64,000 nt of DNA, taken from Erysipelotrichales bacterium (lineage in GTDB: Bacteria; Bacillota_I; Bacilli_A; Erysipelotrichales; Erysipelotrichaceae). Shown here piece by piece: positions 35,812 to 43,591 of the stretch. The notes beneath the pieces are model-generated. The model did not search any database. It was not told the origin of the DNA and worked only from the letters and a program-made list of their open reading frames with translations. The first letter of the stretch is position 1, and every line of letters begins with the position of its first letter. The stretch covers positions 51,105 to 115,104 of the forward strand of contig CAJTIT010000004.1 in the NCBI GenBank assembly GCA_910576345.1, given 5' to 3'. The position numbers and the translations under genes were made by a program.

Positions 35812-36098
35812 ACGAGTTTCTGATGACTACATACACGATTGCTCTTCCTGTCATTCTTGGTTATATCATCTGCTTGTTGAAAGAACAAGCACATGCCAGA
35901 AATGCAAACAGTGAAGGGACGAAGTGTTTGTTGCGTGTGAAATTGATGGAATACCATGATTTGTATATGAAACTTCAAATCATACCATCTTATGCTCTTC
36001 AAAACTGGGTTGAGATGTTTCAAGCTTACAAAGGTCTTGGCGGAAATGGAATGATTGATGGTATGGACCATGAAGTAAGAAATTTACCAATTATATAA
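35808..36098 (+). CDS. Second small membrane protein of the lysis cassette
   Basis: A 96-residue protein with one N-terminal transmembrane segment (TTYTIALPVILGYIICLL, residues 7-24) and a soluble, helical C-terminal part. It overlaps the holin gene by 4 bases and precedes the amidase, so an auxiliary holin or antiholin is likely. No strong family match seen. Confidence 0.65.
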   Translation: MNEFLMTTYTIALPVILGYIICLLKEQAHARNANSEGTKCLLRVKLMEYHDLYMKLQIIPSYALQNWVEMFQAYKGLGGNGMIDGMDHEVRNLPII

Positions 36099-36114
36099 CA
36101 GGAGGACAAAGAAA

Positions 36115-36969
36115 ATGACTAAACTATTCGTAATTTGTGGACACGGGGCTGGAGATCCTGGAGCATGCGGAAACGGCTATCAAGAGGCAGAACGTGTTAG
36201 AACGTTAGGCAAGCGCATCAAGGCTCTGGGTGGCGCAAGTGTAATGTTAGGGGATGTGAATAGAAACTATTATGCTGATAATGGTATCAGTTCTCTAACA
36301 ATCCCAAAAGACTATCAAATCGTAGAACTGCATATGGACAGTGCTACACCAAGCGCAAGGGGTGCGCATGTCATTATTAAAGATGGATTGAATGCAGATC
36401 AGTACGATATTGCATTGGCTAAGTTCATTTCTGGAATGTTTCCAGGACGTTCAAAAACGATTTCAAATCGTAGTGATTTGGCAAATCCAGCAAGAGCATA
36501 TGCCAAAGGGTACGCATATCGTTTGATTGAATGCGGCTTTATTTCAAATGCGACGGATGTGGCGATTTTTAATAGCAATCTTGATAAGATCGCAATTGGC
36601 ATTCTGGCATGTTTCGGAATTGGCGTACATAATACACAACCATCGAAACCGAGCACATCTAAACCATCAACACCATCCAAAAAGACCAATAACCAAATTG
36701 CTCAAGAGGTCATCAATGGCAAGTGGGGAAATGGAGATGCACGCAAGCAGAAGTTAAAAGCTGCAGGGTACGACTACAATGCCATCCAGAAGCTAGTCAA
36801 TCAGAAATTGAATGGAAATGCGCCAAAGCCATCAAAAACGATCGATCAGCTAGCTAATGAGGTTATCGCTGGTAAGTGGGGAAACGGGCAAGATCGCATC
36901 AATCGCCTGAAAGTAGCAGGTTATAACCCTAGTGCTGTTCAAACAAGAGTAAATCAGAAATTGAAATAA
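36115..36969 (+). CDS. Endolysin: N-acetylmuramoyl-L-alanine amidase with two CPL-7 repeats
   Basis: This 284-residue lysin cuts the bond between muramic acid and the stem peptide. Residues 1-170 are an Amidase_3 zinc enzyme with His10 (CGHGAGDPG), Glu24 or Glu26, His73 (ELHMDS) and Glu139 (IECGF). A Pro/Ser/Thr linker leads to two CPL-7-type wall-binding repeats at about 191-232 and 242-284, each with GKWGNG. There is no signal peptide, fitting holin-dependent release. Confidence 0.94.
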   Translation: MTKLFVICGHGAGDPGACGNGYQEAERVRTLGKRIKALGGASVMLGDVNRNYYADNGISSLTIPKDYQIVELHMDSATPSARGAHVIIKDGLNADQYDIALAKFISGMFPGRSKTISNRSDLANPARAYAKGYAYRLIECGFISNATDVAIFNSNLDKIAIGILACFGIGVHNTQPSKPSTSKPSTPSKKTNNQIAQEVINGKWGNGDARKQKLKAAGYDYNAIQKLVNQKLNGNAPKPSKTIDQLANEVIAGKWGNGQDRINRLKVAGYNPSAVQTRVNQKLK

Positions 36970-36976
36970 AGTAAAT

Positions 36977-37009
36977 TCCACCTGTCCTATATGGATGGGT
37001 GGATTTTTT
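36977..37009 (+). terminator. Terminator of the phage late operon
   Basis: TCCACC (36977-36982) pairs with GGTGGA (36998-37003), followed by TTTTTT. It lies 8 bases behind the endolysin stop. Confidence 0.8.
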
Positions 37010-37075
37010 ATGATACCTTCAAATAGTATTGAGATTCAAGTTCACAATTAAAAGATAATAATTTAACAAATTTAG

Positions 37076-37104
37076 TTGATTATTAAACAAATTCATGGTA
37101 CACT
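37076..37104 (+). promoter_or_regulatory. Promoter of the XRE/ImmA pair
   Basis: TTGATT (37076-37081) and TACACT (37099-37104) with 17-base spacing. Two similar stretches, TTTAACAAATT (near 37062) and TTAAACAAATT (near 37083), flank and overlap the -35 as a direct repeat and may be operators of the XRE protein. Confidence 0.6.
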
Positions 37105-37128
37105 ATGGAAGTGAAGGAGGATATAGAC

Positions 37129-37479
37129 ATGATAACAGAATTTGGAAAGTGCCTTAGAAATATTAGAATGGACTGTAATGAGCTTTTAAAAGATATGGCA
37201 GAAAAACTTAATATGACGTCGGCGTATTTATCAGCTATAGAACATGGAAAAAGAGAAATACCAGAAGGGTGTATTGGCAAAATTATCCGACTTTATAATC
37301 TTAATGTAGAAGAATTCATAGCTCTAGAAGAGGCAGCTGCCAATTCTAGATTATCGTTAAAAATAGATTTATTCGGACATAGTGACGATAAAAAGAGTTT
37401 AGCAAATGCTTTTGCAAGAAAATTTGAGAATTTAGACGAAGCCCAAATAAATGAAATGATGAATATCTTAAAAAAATAA
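37129..37479 (+). CDS. XRE-family transcriptional regulator
   Basis: This 116-residue protein has an N-terminal helix-turn-helix (DMAEKLNMTSAYLSAIEHGK) and a helical C-terminal part. The ATG at 37129 follows GAAGGAGG. It is paired with the ImmA/IrrE-like protease behind it, a layout known from ICE and prophage control genes and from some toxin-antitoxin-like loci. It is likely lysogen-expressed because it has its own promoter. Confidence 0.85.
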   Translation: MITEFGKCLRNIRMDCNELLKDMAEKLNMTSAYLSAIEHGKREIPEGCIGKIIRLYNLNVEEFIALEEAAANSRLSLKIDLFGHSDDKKSLANAFARKFENLDEAQINEMMNILKK

Positions 37480-37492
37480 GGAGGAGACGCAA

Positions 37493-38008
37493 ATGGTTCA
37501 TTATAAGGCAAGGCCAACCTCAAGAAGAGAATTAGCAAATATCGCACACAAATTAAGAAGACTATTATGTGTAGAACAAGATTTATATTTCCCTATTATT
37601 GAATTTATCGAATTGGTCTTGCCCAAAATAGATAAAGAATTCGATTTAGAAATAGTTGAGTCGAGCGAGCTTCCGCCTAATACTTATGCATTAACATATC
37701 CAGATGATAAAATAATAAAGATTAGGTCGGATGTATATTATGGAGCATGTGCAAATCAAGGAAGGGCTAGGTTTACTATCGCTCATGAGTTATGCCATTA
37801 TTTATTACATGATGAAGAAAATATAAGTTTTGCAAGAAGTAAATCTGACATACCCAAATATATGGATCCAGAATGGCAAGCTAATACATTCGCCGCGGAA
37901 CTTTTAGCTCCAGGGTACTTAATAAAGGGAATGAATGTAGAGGATATAACTAAAAATTGTAGTATTTCCTATCAATGTGCACATATTCAAGAGAATACAT
38001 ATAGATAA
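37493..38008 (+). CDS. ImmA/IrrE-family metallopeptidase
   Basis: This 171-residue protein carries the zinc motif FTIAHELCHYLLH (HExxH as HELCH) and the downstream FAAELLAPGYLI region typical of the family. Relatives cleave or inactivate a partner XRE repressor after DNA damage, as with ImmA and ImmR in ICEBs1. The gene begins 14 bases after the XRE gene. The partner may also be the distant CI-like repressor. Confidence 0.88.
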   Translation: MVHYKARPTSRRELANIAHKLRRLLCVEQDLYFPIIEFIELVLPKIDKEFDLEIVESSELPPNTYALTYPDDKIIKIRSDVYYGACANQGRARFTIAHELCHYLLHDEENISFARSKSDIPKYMDPEWQANTFAAELLAPGYLIKGMNVEDITKNCSISYQCAHIQENTYR

Positions 38009-38047
38009 TAACTCAGAATTTCAACTTTGAATTTAGAAGTTTGGGAT

Positions 38048-38161
38048 AAAAAAAGAACTAAGTTAGCGGCTTAGTTCTCCTGCTTGCCTAGCATTGGTTA
38101 TGATAGGCTATTGCAATTTTAATACCAAATAAATTGTATCATCATAACCTACACTTTGCAA
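38048..38161 (-). ncRNA. Candidate about 79-nt leftward small RNA
   Basis: On the minus strand a good promoter, TTGCAA (38161-38156), 17 bases and TACAAT (38138-38133), predicts a start near 38126. The transcript ends at a perfect 9-bp hairpin, AGAACTAAG/CTTAGTTCT (38078-38054), followed by seven U. No gene fits inside. GCCTA and TAGGC can form an additional internal stem. It diverges from the small basic gene at 38188, whose leader region overlaps the promoter. Confidence 0.55.
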
Positions 38162-38187
38162 GCATTTTATGCAAAGGAGGTGCTTGT

Positions 38188-38310
38188 ATGTATATCTTTA
38201 GAACATCTTTTACACGTAAAGGTAAAACATATTATGCGCGTGATTACGGTAAGAAAGCATTTAAGATTTACATTAACAAGAAAACCGGAAACATGATTGT
38301 TAATCTGTAA
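38188..38310 (+). CDS. 40-residue basic protein
   Basis: A short frame (MYIFRTSFTRKGKTYYARDY at its start, then GKKAFKIYINKK) lies behind a perfect AAAGGAGGTG ribosome site and is followed by its own terminator. It is strongly basic and has no transmembrane segment. The ribosome site and terminator argue that it is real; the function is unknown. It may belong to small proteins found beside mobile-element ends. Confidence 0.65.
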   Translation: MYIFRTSFTRKGKTYYARDYGKKAFKIYINKKTGNMIVNL

Positions 38311-38316
38311 AATAGG

Positions 38317-38350
38317 ATAGTATGTGTATAGCCTACATACTATTTTTTTA
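38317..38350 (+). terminator. Terminator of the small basic gene
   Basis: ATAGTATGT (38317-38325) pairs perfectly with ACATACTAT (38335-38343), followed by TTTTTT. Confidence 0.8.
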
Positions 38351-38387
38351 TACTTCTCATGTGAGAGGTAGATTATTTTTTGTAAGA

Positions 38388-38452
38388 TGATATAATATTA
38401 GCGATCGTAGTACTCGCACCTCTTCACAATGTGGCCCAGAGTACTCTTTTTT
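38388..38452 (+). ncRNA. Candidate about 50-nt small RNA
   Basis: An extended -10 box (TGATATAAT, with TATAAT at 38391-38396) predicts a start near 38403. A hairpin with AGTACTC (38409-38415) and GAGTACT (38439-38445), followed by CTTTTTT, would end it. The 23-base loop holds a small CAC/GTG stem. There is no ORF. It may instead be an isolated terminator preceded by a chance TATAAT. Confidence 0.4.
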
Positions 38453-38633
38453 AATGGCTATTATATTAACAATTGAATAAAATTTCATACCTAAAATATA
38501 CCGAAAAGTTTATAAAAAATGATGAAAACAGCTACACATTACCTGCAAGTAACTGATTAAAAGTATTCAAATATAACCCATGAATAGCTTGAAAACAGCT
38601 ATTTATAAAAATAAAAACATAAAATCATTATAA

Positions 38634-38650
38634 TCTCTTCTTCTGCACCA
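38634..38650 (+). other. Probable attR: 3' end of a tRNA gene
   Basis: TCTCTTCTTCTGCACCA looks like the last 17 bases of a tRNA: T-stem 3' strand, CTTCTGC acceptor strand, discriminator A and CCA. The upstream sequence is AT-rich phage DNA that does not complete a tRNA, and an intrinsic terminator follows 11 bases later, as behind tRNA genes. This fits a prophage integrated at a tRNA 3' end; the intact tRNA should then lie left of the window. Confidence 0.45.
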
Positions 38651-38660
38651 TATGTTAATG

Positions 38661-38684
38661 AAAGCCCATAACAAAGGGCTTTTT
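38661..38684 (+). terminator. Terminator, probably of the disrupted tRNA gene
   Basis: AAAGCCC (38661-38667) pairs with GGGCTTT (38676-38682), followed by TT. Confidence 0.7.
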
Positions 38685-39101
38685 GTTTTATATTAAGAAT
38701 CTTGATGCGTCTAAGTGAAGAGAAAAAAGAGGAACAAGGTATGTGAAGAATTAAAGTGATGATTTCTGTTTTCTCATATAGAATGGCTCTTTATAAGGTT
38801 TAAGTATGTAAAAATAAAGAAAATCAATTTTTAAAATCATGCAAAAATTTTGTTATTTTTATTTTGCAATTTACCTAAAAAATAGCCCATTACAAATAAA
38901 TAAATGCAAAAGTTTGTATTAAAATAACCCATTCATCATTATTGTGTAAATCATGCATGGTTATTGGTATTTTGGTGATTAATAAGTTTAAAAACATACA
39001 TTTTACTATTCATAGAAACAGGCAAAAATGCTCAAAATGCCACTTTTTCAATTTTTGTTACAACTCACCAAAAAATGGTATCTTTATTTGTAATTTTATT
39101 G
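38685..39101. other. AT-rich intergenic region without recognisable gene
   Basis: No ORF with a ribosome site and no clear terminator is seen. It is very A/T rich with runs of T and short direct repeats, and probably marks the junction of prophage end and host chromosome. Confidence 0.5.
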
Positions 39102-39346
39102 TATACTATTAGCGAGATGAAAAACATTCATCTTACATGCAGATTGTAATCTATCATAATGGATACTGCGTTGTAAGCAATTGTATACGCAAACAATTGG
39201 ATCTCTACTTACTTCACAATGTCAAAATGGTCATAGCTTGGTTTCTACTTTCTGAGTTATGCCGCATCGAACTCTTACCAATGTTTGTCTGTATGTATAA
39301 AAAGAAGGCCGCATCTACCTCTTCCCCGGATGCGGTCTTTACTTTT
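39102..39346 (+). ncRNA. Candidate structured RNA before tsaC
   Basis: A TATACT box at 39102-39107 without a good -35 precedes about 240 bases with no credible gene. They can form AGATGA/TCATCT near 39114-39133, CAATTG/CAATTG near 39179-39201 enclosed by TTGTAAG and CTTAC, and end in a strong terminator (GGCCGCATC/GATGCGGTC, 39307-39337, then TTTACTTTT). An 87-codon frame crosses the terminator and lacks a ribosome site. Neither a known riboswitch motif nor a T-box is recognised. Confidence 0.4.
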
Positions 39347-39428
39347 CATAAGAAAAGGTCATTTTGTACTGTTTTTCACATTTTAAACATGATAAAATAG
39401 GACAGTAAAAAGAAAGGATCTTTCACTT

Positions 39429-40046
39429 ATGGAAACCATACGGATGGACAAAGAAGATATACGCTTTGCAGCTTCATTGTTGATGGAAGGAAGTGTGGTC
39501 GCATTTCCTACGGATACGGTATATGGTCTTGGTGTTATATATGGAGATCTTGAGGCATTGAATGCATTGAAAAAAGCCAAAGGCAGACCGGATTCCAAGC
39601 CAATTCCTTTGATGATAGAAAGTGTAGACCAGCTTCGCGAAGTTGCATATATGACCTTGGAAGCGAAGAAATTGGCAGATGCATTTATGCCAGGGGCATT
39701 GACACTGGTCTTGAAGAAAAAAAAGCAGGTGAGTAATGAGTTTACAAATGGAAGGGATACGATCGCAGTACGTATGAGTGACGATCCGTTTGTGCAGTCA
39801 CTGATTCATTGTTGCGGACATCCTTTGCTTGTGAGTAGCGCCAATCGATCAGGAGAAGCAAGTGCGATGAGCGCTGAGCAAGTGCTTGAACAATTGGATG
39901 GTGCGATCGATGCCGTGGTCATGGGGAAAGCGTCAGGTACGCAGGCCAGTACAATTGTGGACGTAAGTTCAGATAAGATCCGTATTCTTCGTAGTGGCGC
40001 AATTCGTGAAGATGATATATGGCGTGTGTTAAAGGAGGAAGTTTAA
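39429..40046 (+). CDS. tsaC: Threonylcarbamoyl-AMP synthase, TsaC/Sua5/YwlC family
   Basis: This 205-residue enzyme makes threonylcarbamoyl-AMP from threonine, bicarbonate and ATP, the first step of the t6A37 tRNA modification. Key motifs are FPTDTVYGLG, KAKGRP (the KxR pair) and SSANRSG (the SxN motif). It lacks the extra C-terminal domain of long Sua5 forms. A promoter with extended -10 (GATAAAATAG) precedes it. It is followed one base later by rpiB. Confidence 0.95.
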   Translation: METIRMDKEDIRFAASLLMEGSVVAFPTDTVYGLGVIYGDLEALNALKKAKGRPDSKPIPLMIESVDQLREVAYMTLEAKKLADAFMPGALTLVLKKKKQVSNEFTNGRDTIAVRMSDDPFVQSLIHCCGHPLLVSSANRSGEASAMSAEQVLEQLDGAIDAVVMGKASGTQASTIVDVSSDKIRILRSGAIREDDIWRVLKEEV

Positions 40047-40047
40047 G

Positions 40048-40491
40048 ATGAATATTGGCATAGCGTGTGATCATGGGGCATTCGAGTATAAAGAGATTTT
40101 GAAAGATATGTTACAAAAAGAGGGACATATGGTGACGGATTTTGGTACATATGATACAAATTCATGCGATTATCCCGACTTTGCAGCTGCGTGTGCAAAA
40201 AGTGTAGCGCAGAAAAAAAATGATTTTGGCATTGTTATTTGTGGTACGGGTATTGGTGTAAGTATCAGTGCCAATAAGGTACATGGAATTCGCTGTGCGC
40301 TTTGCAGCGAACCGCTGAGTGCAAAATTAACAAGAGAGCATAACAATGCAAATATGTTGGCAATGGGACAAAGAATCATTGGGGAAGAAATGATGAAAGA
40401 AATCGTGCATGTATTTTTGAACACCCCATTTTCAAAAGATGAGCGGCATCAAAGACGAATTGATAAATTAATGGCGTTGGAGAATGAATGA
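40048..40491 (+). CDS. rpiB: Ribose-5-phosphate isomerase B
   Basis: This 147-residue RpiB/LacA-type isomerase interconverts ribose-5-phosphate and ribulose-5-phosphate in the pentose phosphate pathway. Motifs include ACDHGAFEYK and the anion-binding loop ICGTGIGVSISANK, with the catalytic cysteine in VICGTG. It starts behind AAAGGAGG and is probably co-transcribed with tsaC. Confidence 0.95.
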   Translation: MNIGIACDHGAFEYKEILKDMLQKEGHMVTDFGTYDTNSCDYPDFAAACAKSVAQKKNDFGIVICGTGIGVSISANKVHGIRCALCSEPLSAKLTREHNNANMLAMGQRIIGEEMMKEIVHVFLNTPFSKDERHQRRIDKLMALENE

Positions 40492-40499
40492 TGGATTGG

Positions 40500-40583
40500 A
40501 CAGTCGATTATGTTCGGCTGTTTTTATTTGACATTTTATATGCGGCTTTAATGAAAGATGATTGTGATATCGCATCTTCTTTT
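40500..40583 (+). terminator. Two terminators behind rpiB
   Basis: ACAGTCGA/TCGGCTGT (40500-40521) with one wobble pair is followed by TTTTATTT. A second hairpin, AAGATG/CATCTT (40555-40578), is followed by CTTTT. Confidence 0.75.
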
Positions 40584-40953
40584 AGAAAGAAGAAATATCT
40601 GTACTTTCACTACCAATCACATGGTTTTATTTCATTTAAAAATGTATGTTTTAGTTTTTAAACTACATCCGTTGAAAGATTTGTTATATATGCATAAATT
40701 TCAATAAACGAACTGCCTTCTTAAAGTAAAGCTTTGAAAGTTTTTTTACAGAAAAAGAAATACATTACATAGGAACAACTTCTTCTCCTGTATGGCATAG
40801 GTAAGTAAGAATGCTTTATGTTTGGTTTGTTTCAAAAATAGTGTAGCGCTCTTTCCATATATAGATATGAAATTATTAGTATTTTTGTTAATTATGTAAT
40901 GAAAAAGTAAAATAGTATTTAATTATTGGTTGTTTTTTAAAAAAATATATATA
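40584..40953. other. Intergenic region, no gene recognised
   Basis: About 370 bases between the rpiB terminators and the sigma-factor promoter. A 36-codon open frame near 40552 lacks a ribosome site. No other structure is evident. Confidence 0.5.
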
Positions 40954-40982
40954 TTGACATTTAATTGCACATGAAGTAATAT
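40954..40982 (+). promoter_or_regulatory. Promoter of the ECF sigma gene
   Basis: Consensus TTGACA (40954-40959) and TAATAT (40977-40982) with 17-base spacing, 19 bases before the ATG. Confidence 0.75.
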
Positions 40983-41001
40983 GGAATAAGAGGTGAGCAT
41001 C

Positions 41002-42009
41002 ATGGAACATTTAAGCGATCTGCGTTTGATTCATCTGTGTAAAGAAAACCATCAAGAAGCGTATGATGAATTATTTAAGCGCTATTATCCAATTGCCTAT
41101 AAGCTAGCATATCATATTACGAAATCAGATGCAGATGCACATGATGTTGCACAAGAATCAATGGTCTCTGTTTACAAACATATACAGGATTTGAAGCAGC
41201 CGCAGTATTTTCCTTTATGGCTGAAGCGTATTGTTGTTGGAAAATGTAACCGTATTTTTCGTAAAAATAAACATGTGGATTATATGAGTGATGATGCATT
41301 GTTGATGCAGCATGTGAAAGATAATGTTTTGGATCACAATCCTGTACGTTATACTCGATCTGATTACGATAAAGAAATGCTGGTGTATTTTATTGAACTA
41401 TTACCTGATACACAAGAAGAGGTTACCCGTTTGTTTTATCTTCGGCAGTTGTCAATCAAAGAGATTTCACGCAGTTTGCATATTTCACAAGGTACAGTAA
41501 AATCTAGATTGCATGCGGCAAAGAAGAAATTACGTGAATATGTTTCGCAATATGAGGAACGAGAAGGCGTGCGTTTGAATTTCCGGGATACTTCCATGTC
41601 TGCGCTGTTTGGCACAGGTATTTTTCATTCTATAAAAGAATATGGATTTTTTTCTTCCACATCGTTTAAATATGGTATGATCACATTATTGATTGGCGGA
41701 AGTGTAGGAATCATTGGTACAGTGAGCAGATTGTGGGATGGTGACGATGATGCGCAGGAATACCCTGCGGAAATTGAAACTTCCTCCCGGTTTCCGTTAT
41801 TACAGTTAAGTGATATGGAAATAAGTAATGCGCAGGATGCATTTTTCAAACTGCTTATGATTGCGGATAATCAAAATGCGATGGAGCATTTGACAGATGA
41901 GCAACGTGCAGATATGCATATTTTATATGAAGGTTTAAAAGAGCATGGTGGAATTTATTATTATGAATTGAGTAGAAAAGATTGCTTTTCCGCACTGAAA
42001 AATAAGTAA
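41002..42009 (+). CDS. ECF-type sigma factor with membrane-spanning C-terminal extension
   Basis: Residues about 1-175 of this 335-residue protein are an ECF sigma factor: region 2 (QEAYDELFKRYYPIAYKLAY, HDVAQESMVSVYKHI) and region 4 (SIKEISRSLHISQGTVKSRL). The rest is an extension with a likely transmembrane segment near residues 225-245 (YGMITLLIGGSVGIIGTV) and an acidic extracytoplasmic-type tail. No separate anti-sigma gene follows, so the tail may fix the sigma factor at the membrane and control it in cis. It precedes the surface-protein genes, which are plausible targets. Confidence 0.82.
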   Translation: MEHLSDLRLIHLCKENHQEAYDELFKRYYPIAYKLAYHITKSDADAHDVAQESMVSVYKHIQDLKQPQYFPLWLKRIVVGKCNRIFRKNKHVDYMSDDALLMQHVKDNVLDHNPVRYTRSDYDKEMLVYFIELLPDTQEEVTRLFYLRQLSIKEISRSLHISQGTVKSRLHAAKKKLREYVSQYEEREGVRLNFRDTSMSALFGTGIFHSIKEYGFFSSTSFKYGMITLLIGGSVGIIGTVSRLWDGDDDAQEYPAEIETSSRFPLLQLSDMEISNAQDAFFKLLMIADNQNAMEHLTDEQRADMHILYEGLKEHGGIYYYELSRKDCFSALKNK

Positions 42010-42111
42010 AATTAAAAAAACTTATTTTTTTGGGGTATCATCGAACTTTTGGTTTTTGAATTGGTACTATACGGTAATTCCGGGATAATAGAGTCAAAAA
42101 GAAAAGGAATG

Positions 42112-42831
42112 ATGCTTATGTGGAAAAAGTTGTTTATGCTTTTTGTTGCTTTATTAGGAACGTTTACGATAGTATACGCATTTTGCGATATTCATTTGAA
42201 TGCCATTATTTCATATATCTCAAAAGGTACAATTACTGGTCGTATCAATCAAATGACATCAGTTTTAACAAGTGAAACGAGTGGTTTACATGTAAGGGAT
42301 CGTATTTTAACAGAAGTAGTGTATTCAGGGTATCCTGATGAAGCAGTTGCTTTTCAATTGATTAAAAATCAAACTTTTACAGATTATGGCTGTTTGGATG
42401 TGAAGACAGTAAAACCAAAAATGGCGATTTGTGAAAATGAACCTCAGAATGCATGGCTTAACGATACAACAAATGATGTAGGAAAGAGGACAGCCTGTAT
42501 ACAAAAGCGTGATTTGGCTGTTGGAGTAAATGGAAAACAAGGAGCGTGGACACATTTACTTTATCCGCCGTTTGTTAGTTCTATAACCATACCGTCATTA
42601 TTGCAAAATATAACAGCAGAAATAAAAGCAGACAATGATTTATTAACTTTTCGAAATTTAACAAATGCACATACATCTTTTGGAAGTCCACCTAACATAA
42701 CTGGTCGAAATCATAATTTAGCTGTCAGGGATAATCTTTATTATGGAACATTCGCTATGACTGCAACCTATAATTTTATATTAGACAATGTTTATATTAC
42801 ATGTAATGCAGAAATTGGTATCGTCACATGA
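42112..42831 (+). CDS. N-terminal part of a decayed surface protein
   Basis: This 239-residue frame opens MLMWKKLFMLFVALLG, a signal peptide or anchor, and continues with a secreted-type sequence containing few cysteines. Its ribosome site and first codons closely match those of the large surface protein at 43592. It ends at TGA, but the following 600 bases encode further protein-like sequence in broken frames and the C-terminal part of the large relative. I read it as a truncated product of one disrupted gene; a functional short secreted protein cannot be excluded. Confidence 0.55.
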   Translation: MLMWKKLFMLFVALLGTFTIVYAFCDIHLNAIISYISKGTITGRINQMTSVLTSETSGLHVRDRILTEVVYSGYPDEAVAFQLIKNQTFTDYGCLDVKTVKPKMAICENEPQNAWLNDTTNDVGKRTACIQKRDLAVGVNGKQGAWTHLLYPPFVSSITIPSLLQNITAEIKADNDLLTFRNLTNAHTSFGSPPNITGRNHNLAVRDNLYYGTFAMTATYNFILDNVYITCNAEIGIVT

Positions 42832-43449
42832 CCTTCGCTTTAAATTGATTACTAAAACATTTATTACCCGGCTAACGGTGAGGAAATAAAACTTCGACTA
42901 GAGAATCCTGATCTAACAAACGCAACCAGCTTTCACCAGTTTTTAAACACAGATCAAAAATCAATTACCAAAATAGTAAAAGATAAATCAGTATTTCTAG
43001 ATGCAAGCGCAGTGGCAGGAAACGTTGGAAAAATCCAAAGGAAATGCAATGTATGAATTTAATCTTACAAGTATTCCTGCCGGAACAAATAAAATCGTAA
43101 TCGTAGAGTCTGTTAGTGTCCAAGCAACAACGCTTATCAATCTTCAATATGATGAAAATATCAGTCATGGTGATGTGGGAAACTATACAATTTCAAATGG
43201 GGATGTCTACCTTTGTAGATGAGATAAAAAACAGACTTACCGAGCCTGAACATTGATCCGGATGGGGATGGACTTCCAGATTTGAATATCGATCAAGATG
43301 GAGATGGCATATCGGAAACAAACATCGATGGTGCGATCACGGGTGATGAAACCAGTGTCAATTTCTATATCGGATTTAGTTGTTTAACATTAGGGTTTAT
43401 AAGTTATATATGATTTAAAAGGAAAAAGCAGAAAGATACATTTCAATAA
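42832..43449 (+). pseudogene. Degraded remainder of the surface-protein gene
   Basis: Protein-like segments continue in shifted frames: YYPANGEEIKLRLENPDL near 42868, then after a frameshift near 43021 NAMYEFNLTSIPAGTNK, and from 43231 LNIDPDGDGLPDLNIDQDGD. This last segment is followed directly by AITGDETSVNFYIGF, the C-terminal anchor of the intact relative, implying a deletion. The anchor is cut by a TGA after GFISYI. Several stops and frameshifts make a working product impossible. Confidence 0.75.
43231..43331 (+). repeat. 101-bp copy shared with 47327-47427
   Basis: The sequence coding for the DGDGLPDLNID repeats matches 47327-47427 in the intact gene at all but three of 101 positions, whereas flanking regions differ. 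This indicates gene conversion or recent duplication between the two genes. Confidence 0.8.
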
Positions 43450-43478
43450 AGAAAGTTTGTATAAGTAGACATTTCTGA

Positions 43479-43514
43479 ACAGGCATTTTTTATACGAAAA
43501 ATGTCTGTTTTTTT
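43479..43514 (+). terminator. Terminator behind the pseudogene
   Basis: ACAGGCATTTTT (43479-43490) pairs with AAAAATGTCTGT (43497-43508), with one wobble pair, followed by TTTTT. Confidence 0.85.
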
Positions 43515-43591
43515 ATTCAGAAACATATATTTCAATAACATTTTCCTTTATCTCTTTTTGTCTACAATCTGAAACAAAAAAGAAAGGAAAG

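Noticed and set aside
1..38650. Integrase or other site-specific recombinase
   Set aside because: No tyrosine or serine recombinase sequence was found; it is presumed to lie left of the window.
39137..39400. 87-codon rightward frame before tsaC
   Set aside because: No ribosome site, crosses a strong terminator and has no protein-like composition.
43001..43222. 73-codon frame considered as a separate gene
   Set aside because: It lacks a ribosome site and continues the disrupted surface-protein gene in another frame.
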